Shown here in pieces: positions 17,717 to 25,530 of a DNA stretch of 37,890 nucleotides. Both the position numbers and the translations under genes were made by a program. This stretch comes from Oscillospiraceae bacterium (lineage in GTDB: Bacteria > Bacillota > Clostridia > Oscillospirales > Ruminococcaceae): assembly GCA_015067245.1 (NCBI GenBank), contig SVMV01000005.1, positions 9,777 to 47,666 of the forward strand, in the 5' to 3' direction. Within the stretch, counting starts at the first letter, position 1. Every line of letters begins with the position of its first letter. The notes below the pieces were generated by a model. The model searched no databases and was not told the origin of the DNA. It worked only from the letters and a program-made list of their open reading frames with translations.

Positions 17717-19684
17717 TTATTTGGAATTTCTTAATTTTTCAATTCTGTCACGCACAAATGCGGCGTGTTCAAAATCCAGAATTTTTGCAGCTTCTTTCAT
17801 TTCTTTTGTAAGTTTTTCTATAAGTTTTTCTTTTTCTGCCTTGGACATTCGGCTACTGCGTTTCTTGTTTGCTTCGTCATCCTTGGAAGAAATCTCCATA
17901 ATGGCACGGATATCTTTTTTTACCGTTTGCGGAATTATTCCATGTTCTTCGTTATATTTTATCTGAATTTCACGACGGCGGTAAGTTTCGGTAATTGCAC
18001 GTTCCATAGAATTTGTAACGCTGTCAGCATACATAATAACCTGACCGTTTGCGTTTCTTGCTGCACGGCCAATTGTCTGTATAAGGCTGGTTTCACTGCG
18101 CAAAAAACCTTCTTTATCAGCATCAAGTATAGCTATAAGGCTTACCTCAGGCATATCAAGCCCTTCACGCAAAAGGTTTATACCAATAAGCACATCTATT
18201 GTGCCTGTACGCAGGTCTCGGATAAGTTCCATACGCTCAAAGGTATCAACTTCGTGATGCATATATTTGGCTTTTATCTTTTGATGTGTCAGATATTCGG
18301 TTAAATCTTCCGCCATTTTTTTTGTAAGTGTTGTAACAAGAACTCTTTCGTTTCTTGCAATGCGAATATTAATTTCTTCCAGCAGGTCTTCTATCTGTCC
18401 CTCAACAGGTTTAACGGTAATCTCAGGGTCCACAAGACCTGTTGGGCGAATAATAAGCTCGGTTATGTTTTCGCTGTGCTCCTTTTCGTATTTACTTGGT
18501 GTAGCACTTACAAATACCATCTGATTAAGCTTATCTTCAAATTCTTCAAATTTAAGCGGACGGTTATCAAAAGCACTTGGCAAACGAAAACCATATTCAA
18601 CCAGATTTTTCTTTCTGGCATAATCACCGCCGTACATTGCTCCAACCTGTGGAATTGTAACGTGAGATTCATCGATAAAAAGCACAAAATCGTCTGGGAA
18701 ATAATCCAGCAAAGTTGTGCCCGTTTCCCCTGGTTTTCTGCCTGCAAAAACGGAAGAATAGTTTTCTACTCCTTTGCAGGTGCCAACCTCCTGCAGCATT
18801 TCCATATCATACATTGTTCGCTGTGCAATGCGCTGTGCCTCGATAAGTTTGCCTTCTTCGGTAAACTTCTTCACCTGACTGTCCATTTCGTCCTGAATAC
18901 GTTCCAACGCTTTTTTAAGCTTTTCATCAGATATTATATAGTGGCTCGCAGGAAAAATTGCCAGATGGCTTATTGTGTTTTTAATCTCACCTGTAAGGTA
19001 GTTTATTTCTCTTATACGATCTATTTCATCGCCAAAAAATTCAATTCTGTATGCTGTTTCGTGGCTGTATGCAGGATAAACCTCCACAACATCACCGCGC
19101 ACACGGAACTTGTTGCGGATAAAGTTCATATCATTACGCTCATATTGAAGCTTAACAAGCTCTTTCATAAGGGTATCACGACTTTTTTCCATTCCCTGAC
19201 GCAAAGATATAACCATCTCTCGATAATCTATAGGGTCCCCCAAAGAGTATATACAGGATACACTGGCAACGATAATAACGTCACGTCTTTCAGAAAGGCT
19301 TGCTGTTGCACTGTGGCGCAAACGGTCGATTTCCTCGTTGATTGCGCTGTCTTTTTCTATATAAACATCTTTGGACGGAATATATGCTTCTGGCTGATAA
19401 TAGTCGTAATAGCTTACAAAATATTCCACCGCATTTTCAGGAAACAGCTCTTTAAACTCGGTACATAACTGTGCAGCAAGAGTTTTATTGTGTGCAAGCA
19501 CCAAAGTAGGACGATTGATTTTTTGAATAATCTGCGCCATAACATAGGTTTTGCCTGTACCTGTAGCGCCAAGAATTGTCTGCGCTTTAAGGCCCTTTTC
19601 GATGCCGTCAGCAATAGATTTTATAGCTTTTGGCTGGTCACCCATTGGTCTATATTCGCTTACCAGCTTAAAAGTATCTGCCAC
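17717..19684 (-). CDS. uvrB: Excinuclease ABC subunit UvrB
   Basis: This 655-residue helicase-like subunit receives damage from UvrA, verifies it and recruits UvrC. It has the Walker [11 protein letters not shown] near residue 39, the beta-hairpin region [20 protein letters not shown] with [12 protein letters not shown] near 95, DESHVTIPQ, helicase motifs V and VI ([13 protein letters not shown] and QTIGRAARN), and the C-terminal UVR helices that bind UvrC near 615-650. The start is GTG 19684 ([20 protein letters not shown]) with AAAGGAGGG just upstream. It is the first gene of the twelve-gene run and follows an extended -10 promoter. UvrC is not in this window. Confidence 0.97.
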   Translation of the reverse strand: MADTFKLVSEYRPMGDQPKAIKSIADGIEKGLKAQTILGATGTGKTYVMAQIIQKINRPTLVLAHNKTLAAQLCTEFKELFPENAVEYFVSYYDYYQPEAYIPSKDVYIEKDSAINEEIDRLRHSATASLSERRDVIIVASVSCIYSLGDPIDYREMVISLRQGMEKSRDTLMKELVKLQYERNDMNFIRNKFRVRGDVVEVYPAYSHETAYRIEFFGDEIDRIREINYLTGEIKNTISHLAIFPASHYIISDEKLKKALERIQDEMDSQVKKFTEEGKLIEAQRIAQRTMYDMEMLQEVGTCKGVENYSSVFAGRKPGETGTTLLDYFPDDFVLFIDESHVTIPQVGAMYGGDYARKKNLVEYGFRLPSAFDNRPLKFEEFEDKLNQMVFVSATPSKYEKEHSENITELIIRPTGLVDPEITVKPVEGQIEDLLEEINIRIARNERVLVTTLTKKMAEDLTEYLTHQKIKAKYMHHEVDTFERMELIRDLRTGTIDVLIGINLLREGLDMPEVSLIAILDADKEGFLRSETSLIQTIGRAARNANGQVIMYADSVTNSMERAITETYRRREIQIKYNEEHGIIPQTVKKDIRAIMEISSKDDEANKKRSSRMSKAEKEKLIEKLTKEMKEAAKILDFEHAAFVRDRIEKLRNSK

Positions 19685-19711
19685 AATATCCCTCCTTTAA
19701 AACTCCAACTA

Positions 19712-19763
19712 TCAACAATGTTTCGTAATAATATATTATACCATAAATATATTAAAATTGGAA
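19712..19763 (-). promoter_or_regulatory. uvrB promoter (extended -10)
   Basis: On the minus strand TATAAT lies at 19735-19740, preceded by TGG to give an extended TGnTATAAT. At 17 bases spacing the -35 is TTCCAA (19758-19763), a poor match, so the extended -10 probably carries the promoter. Transcription would begin near 19728, about 45 bases before the GTG. A degenerate LexA-like dyad CGAAA-N4-GTTGA (19712-19725) lies just downstream of the start point. Confidence 0.6.
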
Positions 19764-19792
19764 CATCTTATACAGGCAATTTATTACTTTTC

Positions 19793-19832
19793 ACAAAAAA
19801 TACGAACCTTAAAATAAAGGTTCGTATTTTGT
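19793..19832 (-). terminator. Hairpin terminator after the HTH/zinc-ribbon gene
   Basis: A perfect 10-bp stem (19801-19810 with 19817-19826, 6-base loop) has A6 on its left and TTTTG on its right. Read on the minus strand, it ends in T6 downstream of the HTH gene, about 55 bases after its stop. It would insulate uvrB from that gene. The flanks make it potentially bidirectional. Confidence 0.85.
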
Positions 19833-19882
19833 TCTTATTATTAAAATAAAGAAATTTTTTACCTGTAATTTTTTCGGATATA

Positions 19883-20647
19883 TTACCTCTTTTTATACGC
19901 AATCAGCTCCGGATTTACGCCGTTTTCCTCATATATGCATACCAGTAAAAATTCCATATTTGCAGCAATACCAAAACAACGGCCATCGCCAAACTCACAC
20001 TCAAGCTGATTGCCAAGATAGGTTGTATTATCATCAAGGAACTTTACATTCTGACCATTTGGAAGACGGTATTCAAGGTTGATATATCCGCCTACGAGCG
20101 CATTAAGTTTTTCAACTTTGGGCATTCCTTCAATATGCAAATCGTTAAATTCGCGGATAAGCTGTTGCTTGAACTCTTCAAATTTTTCAGCACCCCCAAG
20201 ATATTTGTACTGCTTCCAGTAGTCAAGTTTTGGCAGCATATCTTTCATATACTCCCTAGCCTTTTCTGCTGAAAAGCTCTCGCTTGCCATATTTCCAACG
20301 CATATTTCTATCAGCTCATCCATATCGTGATACATATATTCGCCGTCGAAATAGCACCATTTGCAGTATTCTTCGTTGAAAAATCCATCAGTTTCACGGC
20401 TGATACTTGCATCCTCAAGAGGCATACCGCAGCATTGGCAGATAAGCTGTCTTGGAGAACCAAGAAGTGTATTGATGGAAACATCAAACAGCTTAGACAA
20501 AAGTTTTAATGTTTCGGTATTTGGCGTGGTTTCTCCATTTTCCCAACGGGAAACCGCCTGACGGGTTACAAAAACTTTTTCGGCAAGTTCATCCTGTGAC
20601 ATACCTTTTTGAGTTCTGAGTTTTAAAATAATATCTTTTGCATCCAT
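19883..20647 (-). CDS. XRE-type HTH regulator with putative zinc ribbon
   Basis: This 254-residue protein starts with an XRE/Cro helix-turn-helix (residues 5-62, including QDELAEKVFVTRQAVSRWENG). A short zinc-ribbon-like segment follows, with C70/C73 and C95/C98 (CQCCGMPL, NEEYCKWCYFDG) resembling the Zn_ribbon_2 family, plus an extra C72. The remaining 130 residues (GYINLEYRLPNGQNVKFLDDNTTYLGNQ) form a domain I recognise only as commonly attached to such ribbons; function is unknown. It is probably a one-component transcription regulator. The ATG at 20647 follows GAGGTGA. It is monocistronic, with its own TATAAT upstream and a strong terminator downstream. Ligand and targets cannot be told from the sequence. 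Confidence 0.82.
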   Translation of the reverse strand: MDAKDIILKLRTQKGMSQDELAEKVFVTRQAVSRWENGETTPNTETLKLLSKLFDVSINTLLGSPRQLICQCCGMPLEDASISRETDGFFNEEYCKWCYFDGEYMYHDMDELIEICVGNMASESFSAEKAREYMKDMLPKLDYWKQYKYLGGAEKFEEFKQQLIREFNDLHIEGMPKVEKLNALVGGYINLEYRLPNGQNVKFLDDNTTYLGNQLECEFGDGRCFGIAANMEFLLVCIYEENGVNPELIAYKKR

Positions 20648-20667
20648 ATATTTATCACCTCATACCG

Positions 20668-20673
20668 ATTATA
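20668..20673 (-). promoter_or_regulatory. -10 element for the HTH/zinc-ribbon gene
   Basis: TATAAT on the minus strand, 20 bases before the start codon, with GAGGTGA lying between them. No good -35 is found at 16-18 bases, which fits an activated or weak promoter. The very short leader would begin near 20661. Confidence 0.5.
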
Positions 20674-20749
20674 CTCCATTGAATGCTGCTAGAAAAGCAA
20701 CCTGCTGTTGCTGTAAGTTTGATTAATTAAATCTGATTTTTTAACTAAT

Positions 20750-20780
20750 ACAAATAAAATTATTTGTTACAGGCAAATAA
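20750..20780. repeat. CAAATAA dyad plus extra half-site upstream of the HTH gene
   Basis: An 8-2-8 palindrome (ACAAATAA at 20750-20757, TTATTTGT at 20760-20767) is followed by a third CAAATAA at 20774-20780. It lies between the aldolase terminator and the HTH gene promoter, about 80 bases upstream of the -10. It may be an operator, but the surroundings are AT-rich, so chance is possible. Confidence 0.35.
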
Positions 20781-20810
20781 CTGTTTTTCTATAAGTTATT
20801 GAAAAGAATA

Positions 20811-20850
20811 AAAAAATACAGATATAGACAGTTTGCATCTATATCTGTAT
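20811..20850 (-). terminator. Hairpin terminator after the class II aldolase
   Basis: A perfect 13-bp stem (20816-20828 with 20838-20850, 9-base loop) is followed on the minus strand by T6. It lies 40 bases after the aldolase stop and separates that gene from the HTH regulator. Confidence 0.88.
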
Positions 20851-20890
20851 TCTCAAAAATCAATTAAATGCTTATATTAACATTGCACTT

Positions 20891-21580
20891 TTATTCTTCA
20901 CTTTTATTGTATTTTTTATAACCTGGGTGCTTGCCTGTAACACCATATTTGCTGCGCATACTGATAAGTGTATCAATATTAGGTTTGGAAATTTCCTTTG
21001 CGCCGCCAAGCAGATGTGCAGTGAGCTGAATTTTAGCACCAAGTTCAAGGCTTTCCATACGGTAATAAGCTGTGATAACATCTGCACCTAATGTTATTGC
21101 GCCGTGATTTTCCAAAAGCATTACATCATGTTCCTGCAGATATGGTCTTATTGCATCAGGCACTTCATGGGTAGAAGGTGTGCCATAAGGTGTAACAGGT
21201 ACACTGCCAATCATAATAACATTTTCTATCATTATGTATTCGTCCATATGTACATGAGCAACTGCAAACCCTGTTGCGGTTGGAGGATGTGCATGAATAA
21301 CAGATTTTACATCTTCCCTTTCTTTGTAACAACAAAGGTGCATTTTAATTTCACTTGATGGTCGATATCCTTCATTTGCTTCAATGATATTACCGTCCAT
21401 ATCTATTGTTACCAATTTTTCAGGCGTGATAAAACTTTTGCTTATACCTGTAGGTGTTGCAATAACAACATTATCATCAACCCTTACGGACACATTGCCG
21501 TCATTTGCTGCTACCCATCCAAGCTGCCACATTTTATGGCAAACATCACAAATTTGTTCTTTAATTTCCTGATATTTCAT
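20891..21580 (-). CDS. Class II aldolase/adducin family protein (fuculose-phosphate aldolase-like)
   Basis: This 229-residue protein is a zinc-dependent class II aldolase of the FucA/AraD fold. It shows ANDGNVSVR (N26-R33), TPTGISKS (42-49), PSSE with E77, HAH at 96-98, and LENHGA with H159. E77, H96, H98 and H159 match the catalytic acid and zinc ligands of L-fuculose-1-phosphate aldolase. Members cleave deoxysugar phosphates, or epimerise or dehydrate related substrates. No other fucose, rhamnose or MTA-salvage gene is nearby, so the substrate is open. The ATG at 21580 follows GAGGTG. A candidate promoter begins inside the end of the upstream LysR gene, and a strong terminator follows, so it may be transcribed alone or with the regulator. 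Confidence 0.88.
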   Translation of the reverse strand: MKYQEIKEQICDVCHKMWQLGWVAANDGNVSVRVDDNVVIATPTGISKSFITPEKLVTIDMDGNIIEANEGYRPSSEIKMHLCCYKEREDVKSVIHAHPPTATGFAVAHVHMDEYIMIENVIMIGSVPVTPYGTPSTHEVPDAIRPYLQEHDVMLLENHGAITLGADVITAYYRMESLELGAKIQLTAHLLGGAKEISKPNIDTLISMRSKYGVTGKHPGYKKYNKSEE

Positions 21581-21610
21581 ATTACACCTCTCAATATTTT
21601 ATTTTACTAC

Positions 21611-21639
21611 ATTTTACCATATTAAAATCAGTTACTCAA
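21611..21639 (-). promoter_or_regulatory. Candidate promoter for the class II aldolase
   Basis: On the minus strand TTGAGT (21634-21639) is followed after exactly 17 bases by TAAAAT (21611-21616), with TGG just before the -10. The -35 overlaps the LysR stop codon. The start point would be near 21604, giving a 24-base leader. Confidence 0.55.
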
Positions 21640-22534
21640 CATATCTTTCTGACAGAATTATTTTTGACATCTCCTCCATAACAATTTTCATAGGTGCAGA
21701 AATCCACTTATCTTTGTGGTGTAAAAGCTGTTTCCAAACATTTATATCAAAATCTTTAACATTCAGTCTTACTATTTCACCCAGATTAACTGCATTTTCC
21801 GTAACATAGTCTGGCAAAAAAGACACCCCTACATTAGCGGCAACAAACCTGCAGATAATATCTGCACTGCTTATCTCCAATACAGGCTTTATCTCTATGG
21901 AATGTTTTGCCAGCTCCTCATCAAGTATACGTCGGTAGCTCATTCCTTTTTCTGTCAGAAGAAATGGCTGCAGCAACAAATCATTTATATTAACATTTTT
22001 CTTGACTGCCAATGGGTTTAACTTTGAAACAACAAAATGTACACCAATTTTTTCTTCGCTAACTATCACATAGTTTGTATCATAAATATGACTGTCCAAA
22101 GTACAAACAACATCTGCTTCGTTATGGTCGATAAGTTTAAACAAATCTCCTGTACCTGCAGTTTTAATATTGAGTGAAATATTGGGATATTTTTCTTTAA
22201 AACCAGCATACCAGTTTGCAATAAGCGGCGTACAAAGAGAATCTGCTGTTGCCATGCGAACTGTACCTGTTATTTCTTTATCTGCTATATTTCCCTGCAG
22301 CATTTCCTTTGACGTATTGCATATTTTCTGTGCATAAGCCAAAGCTTTACGGCCTGCATCTGTCAGTTTGATTGTATGGCCTATACGGTCAAACAGCTGC
22401 ACCCCAAGCTCTGTCTCCAATTGTTTTATCTGAAAAGAAATTGTCGGCTGAGAAAAACCAAGCATTTCTCCTGCTTTTGTAAAACTGTTAAGCTCTGCAA
22501 CATGTACAAATATATTCAATCCCTGTAAATCCAT
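21632..22534 (-). CDS. LysR-family transcriptional regulator
   Basis: This 300-residue protein has a typical LysR winged HTH (residues 1-60: LNIFVHVAELNSFTKAGEMLGFSQPTISFQIKQLE) and a periplasmic-binding-protein-like effector domain (about 88-295). The ATG at 22534 follows AAGGGTGA. It is divergent from the AGCS amino-acid symporter with 110 bp between the start codons, the usual arrangement for a regulator and its target. The aldolase follows 51 bp downstream on the same strand. Control of the symporter, and perhaps of the aldolase, is therefore likely but inferred. The effector is unknown. Confidence 0.92.
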   Translation of the reverse strand: MDLQGLNIFVHVAELNSFTKAGEMLGFSQPTISFQIKQLETELGVQLFDRIGHTIKLTDAGRKALAYAQKICNTSKEMLQGNIADKEITGTVRMATADSLCTPLIANWYAGFKEKYPNISLNIKTAGTGDLFKLIDHNEADVVCTLDSHIYDTNYVIVSEEKIGVHFVVSKLNPLAVKKNVNINDLLLQPFLLTEKGMSYRRILDEELAKHSIEIKPVLEISSADIICRFVAANVGVSFLPDYVTENAVNLGEIVRLNVKDFDINVWKQLLHHKDKWISAPMKIVMEEMSKIILSERYVE

Positions 22535-22584
22535 ATATTCACCCTTGATTTAATTTTTAAATGATTATTATTAAAACTATCAAT

Positions 22585-22613
22585 TAGACAAATGATATGA
22601 TATATTATATACT
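22585..22613 (+). promoter_or_regulatory. Promoter of the AGCS symporter in the LysR divergent region
   Basis: TAGACA (22585-22590), a 17-base spacer and TATACT (22608-22613) make a fair sigma-A promoter, with a start near 22620 and AGAGG before the ATG at 22645. The AT-rich dyads across 22560-22610 would suit LysR binding, but I cannot single out a T-N11-A box with confidence. Confidence 0.6.
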
Positions 22614-22644
22614 TTAACTAAATTAATTACAAGAGGTTAAAAGT

Positions 22645-24027
22645 ATGAAGCTTATTTCTTTTATTTACAATTTGCTTTGGGGAGATTTATTTTATTTGCC
22701 GCTGCCTAACGGCTCATCAATAGGTATTTCTCTGCTTGTTCTTATTCTTATACCTTCGGGTATATTTTTTACAATAAAAACAAGGTTTGTACCAATACGT
22801 ATGTTTCCCGAAATGCTGAAGCTTTCGGCTGAAAAAAACACAAGCAAAAACGGTGCTATAAGCGGTATGCAGGCTTTGATTGTTTCCACTGCAACAAGAG
22901 TTGGCATGGGCAATATGGTTGGCGTTGTTGCTGCTTTATCTGCAGGTGGTGCAGGTGCTGTTTTCTGGATGTGGATTACAGCTCTTATAGGTTCTTCCAC
23001 AGCTTTCGTTGAAGCTACCTTAGCGCAATTACATAAAGAAAAAGACCCTCTCTACGGCGGATACCGCGGTGGGCCTGCTTATTATATACATAATTTCTTT
23101 GCACAAAAAGGAAACAGATACAGTGTTATCGCCGTGCTGTTTGCTTTAAGCGGCTTGCTGTGCTGGGGCGGTATAAGCCAGGTTATCAGCAACTCAATCT
23201 CCTCTTCATTCCAGAATGCTTTCAATATTCCTGCAATAATTACAACTTCAGTCACTGTTGTTATTGCTGCAATAATTGTTTTCAGAAAAAACGCATCTGT
23301 TAAGGTGCTTGATGTTATTGTACCTGTTATGGCAGCATTTTATTTTATTCTTTCGCTTTTTGTTATCGTTACAAACCTTGATTTACTTCCATCTGTCTTT
23401 ACCAGAATATTTGAAGAAGCATTTGGTATCAGACAGGTTGTTGCAGGCGGTTTTGGCGCCGCTCTTATGAATGGTGTTAAACGCGGTTTGTTCTCCAACG
23501 AAGCAGGCAGCGGCTCTGCACCTTGTGCCGCAGCAGCATCTGATGTTGACCACCCCGCAAAAGCCGGTCTGTTCCAGGCCTTTGGTGTTATAATTGACAC
23601 AATAGTTATCTGCAGCTGCACAGCATTTATTATTCTGCTTGCCCCTGCCGATATGATGGCTAATCTTACAGGTATGGAGCTTTTACAGGGGGCAATGATG
23701 CATCATTTTGGCTATGCCGGTGTTGTATTTACCGCTATTACACTTTTACTTTTCAGTTTTTCAACCTTTATAGGTGTTTTGTATTATGCCCGCAGCAATG
23801 TTGCCTATCTTTTTGGCGACAGTATGAAATCACAAAATATATACAAGATTTTTGCTTTGATAATGCTGTTTATCGGCGGTGTGGCAACATACACATTTGT
23901 ATGGGATATAGGCGATATCGGTGTTGCACTCATGACTATATTCAATATGATTGCAATAATACCTATGCACAAACAGGCAATCATCTCTCTTGACGACTAT
24001 ACCCAAAAAGTAAAAAACAGAAAATGA
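22645..24027 (+). CDS. AGCS-family sodium:alanine/glycine symporter
   Basis: This 460-residue membrane protein with about ten hydrophobic segments belongs to the alanine or glycine:cation symporter family. Signatures are ATRVGMGNMVGVVAALSAGG (near residues 83-102, the GxGN cation-site loop), GAVFWMWITA, and the diagnostic SNEAGSGSAPCAAAASDV followed by HPAKAGLFQAFGVIIDT (near 290-325). It imports small neutral amino acids with Na+ or H+. The usual Lys in the TKF position of the fourth motif reads STAF here, so substrate range may differ. It is on the plus strand with its own promoter, divergent from LysR, and ends at a 17-bp-stem terminator shared with the convergent DUF1287 gene. Confidence 0.93.
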   Translation: MKLISFIYNLLWGDLFYLPLPNGSSIGISLLVLILIPSGIFFTIKTRFVPIRMFPEMLKLSAEKNTSKNGAISGMQALIVSTATRVGMGNMVGVVAALSAGGAGAVFWMWITALIGSSTAFVEATLAQLHKEKDPLYGGYRGGPAYYIHNFFAQKGNRYSVIAVLFALSGLLCWGGISQVISNSISSSFQNAFNIPAIITTSVTVVIAAIIVFRKNASVKVLDVIVPVMAAFYFILSLFVIVTNLDLLPSVFTRIFEEAFGIRQVVAGGFGAALMNGVKRGLFSNEAGSGSAPCAAAASDVDHPAKAGLFQAFGVIIDTIVICSCTAFIILLAPADMMANLTGMELLQGAMMHHFGYAGVVFTAITLLLFSFSTFIGVLYYARSNVAYLFGDSMKSQNIYKIFALIMLFIGGVATYTFVWDIGDIGVALMTIFNMIAIIPMHKQAIISLDDYTQKVKNRK

Positions 24028-24055
24028 TTATTGTATAATAAATTCCCTCCTCTTA

Positions 24056-24095
24056 AAAGAAACAGCCGCTTGACAATTCAAGCGGCTGTTTCTTT
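24056..24095. terminator. Bidirectional 17-bp-stem terminator between convergent genes
   Basis: A perfect 17-bp stem (24056-24072 with 24079-24095, loop ACAATT) is followed on the plus strand by TATTCAAT. It lies 28 bases after the symporter stop and overlaps the DUF1287 stop codon (24094-24096), so it serves both convergent genes. Confidence 0.88.
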
Positions 24096-24804
24096 ATTCA
24101 ATCCATTCAATTAATATATCTTTATCTATTTCAGATGCATCAAAACGATAATGCCCTGTCACTGTTCCGCGCTCAAAATAATCTTCTTCCCGATTTGGCT
24201 GTCCTCCATTGTGAATTATATATGTCTGCCCTTTTATATTTCGTTTATCAGACACAATGCCAATATGCTTATCATTACCAAAAATAACAATATCACCTGG
24301 CTGCCACTGAGCTGTGTCTGCAGTGTCCAAAGTTAGTTTTTGAGCATATTTTTCAAAGAAAACACGCAGATTTTTTACCCTTCTGAAATCTATATTGTTA
24401 TCCCTTTTAACAACATTTGGGTAATCCTGCGGATTTAGACGGATATCTTTATCAACCATATCTCTTAAAGAATATCCTGCATTTTTAAATGCCCGCCATA
24501 CAACATCCGTGCAAACACCTATGCCGTCGGGTGGATAACCTCCCGCCCAATACGCATCATCGTATTTGGGATGATTCTCTGCATCTTTTCTTGCACCCAA
24601 AAGTATATCTGTATAATCATCAACACCATTGTTGTTGAAATCCACAGGGCTGTATATTGTATCAATATCAAAAAAATCTGCTTTAAAAGTGATTTCAGGC
24701 AAAATATTAAAAATACTTGAAATATAAACTGCTGCCATTAATAATAATATAACAAAGACAGTTATAATAAATTTAAGTATTCTATGTAATTTTCTCTTAA
24801 CCAT
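24094..24804 (-). CDS. DUF1287 protein, membrane-anchored NlpC/P60-like hydrolase candidate
   Basis: This 236-residue protein has a basic N terminus, one transmembrane segment (about residues 9-31) and an outer DUF1287 domain. The domain shows GVCTDVVWRAFKNAGY and later GDIVIFGNDKHIGIVSD, a Cys...His arrangement like papain-fold NlpC/P60 enzymes, then IIHNGG. Ahead of it is DFNNNGVDDYTD, an EF-hand-like D-x-N-x-N-G loop that may bind calcium. I start it at ATG 24804, with AAGAGA 6 bases upstream. An in-frame TTG at 24822 overlaps the radC stop but has no better ribosome binding site. The substrate is unknown; peptidoglycan or peptide hydrolysis is inference. The stop codon lies within a terminator stem. 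Confidence 0.82.
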   Translation of the reverse strand: MVKRKLHRILKFIITVFVILLLMAAVYISSIFNILPEITFKADFFDIDTIYSPVDFNNNGVDDYTDILLGARKDAENHPKYDDAYWAGGYPPDGIGVCTDVVWRAFKNAGYSLRDMVDKDIRLNPQDYPNVVKRDNNIDFRRVKNLRVFFEKYAQKLTLDTADTAQWQPGDIVIFGNDKHIGIVSDKRNIKGQTYIIHNGGQPNREEDYFERGTVTGHYRFDASEIDKDILIEWIE

Positions 24805-24818
24805 AGCATATCTCTTTA

Positions 24819-25505
24819 TCAATAATCAAAATCTGCAAACATACCGCTGTCAAGCATAGACACATAGTCATTGTCTGCCACAACAATATGGTCACAAAGC
24901 TGAATATCCATAAGTTTAAGTGCTTTATAAATGCGTTTTGTTGTAAGTATATCACTGCTTGACGGCAGTGCCACACCACCTGGGTGGTTATGCGCCAGAA
25001 CAACACCTGTAGCATTGCTGTTAATAGCCGCCGATACAATTTTGCGCACCGATACAGCACTGGCGTTCACAGTGCCTTTTGATATTATTTCGCTTTTTAT
25101 AAACTTCTTTTTATCATCAAGCAGCATAATATGCACTTCTTCGCTGGTTTTACCCATAAACCGTGGAACAAAATATCTGCCTGCCAGATTTGTTGAGTTT
25201 ATAACGGTAACATTTTCTGTTTTATCGGTATGATATATATTACATATCTCTGGTATAAGCTTAATCAGAACAGCACTGTGCTCACCTATTCCTTCAACTT
25301 TGCAAAGTTCTTCCACAGGTGCATCAAATACATTTGATAAACTGCCAAAATGTTTCAAAAGCTTATGGCCAATCTCATTTGTGTCACTGCGCGGTATTGA
25401 ATAAAACAGCAATAATTCAAGTATGTTATGGTCTTCAAATGTAGAAAGACCATCATTTATAAATCTTTGCTTAAGGCGTTTTCTGTGTCCTTCGTGTAAA
25501 TTCAT
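24819..25505 (-). CDS. radC: RadC/UPF0758 family JAB-domain protein
   Basis: This 228-residue protein has an N-terminal helix-hairpin-helix region (LCKVEGIGEHSAVLIKLIP, about residues 67-85) and a C-terminal JAB/MPN domain. The metal-binding motif is HNHPGGVALPSSSD, the family HxHPxGxxxPSxxD, with a partner glutamate in EEVHIMLLDD. Despite its name, a direct role in DNA repair is not established; it may be a metal-dependent nuclease or protease. The ATG at 25505 follows AAAGGA at a slightly long spacing. It precedes the DUF1287 gene by 14 bp, so both are probably cotranscribed from the divergent region at 25506-25598. Confidence 0.92.
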   Translation of the reverse strand: MNLHEGHRKRLKQRFINDGLSTFEDHNILELLLFYSIPRSDTNEIGHKLLKHFGSLSNVFDAPVEELCKVEGIGEHSAVLIKLIPEICNIYHTDKTENVTVINSTNLAGRYFVPRFMGKTSEEVHIMLLDDKKKFIKSEIISKGTVNASAVSVRKIVSAAINSNATGVVLAHNHPGGVALPSSSDILTTKRIYKALKLMDIQLCDHIVVADNDYVSMLDSGMFADFDY

Positions 25506-25530
25506 AGTGATGTTTTTCCTTTAGAAAATA

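Noticed and set aside
18476..19468. A 330-codon open frame on the plus strand across uvrB
   Set aside because: It is antisense to a full-length, motif-complete uvrB in register with its codons, has no ribosome binding site and gives a low-complexity Cys/Phe/Ile-rich product. It is a shadow of coding sequence.
19801..19826. GGTTCG-containing repeat that could suggest a tRNA T-arm
   Set aside because: The sequence is a simple perfect hairpin with T-run; no acceptor, D or anticodon arms surround it. It is a terminator.
22535..22644. Possible riboswitch before the amino-acid symporter
   Set aside because: Only about 25 bases separate the predicted start point from the ATG, too short for a glycine or other known aptamer.
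24804..24822. TTG 24822 as start of the DUF1287 gene
   Set aside because: It gives six extra residues with no ribosome binding site of its own; AAGAGA is well placed for ATG 24804.
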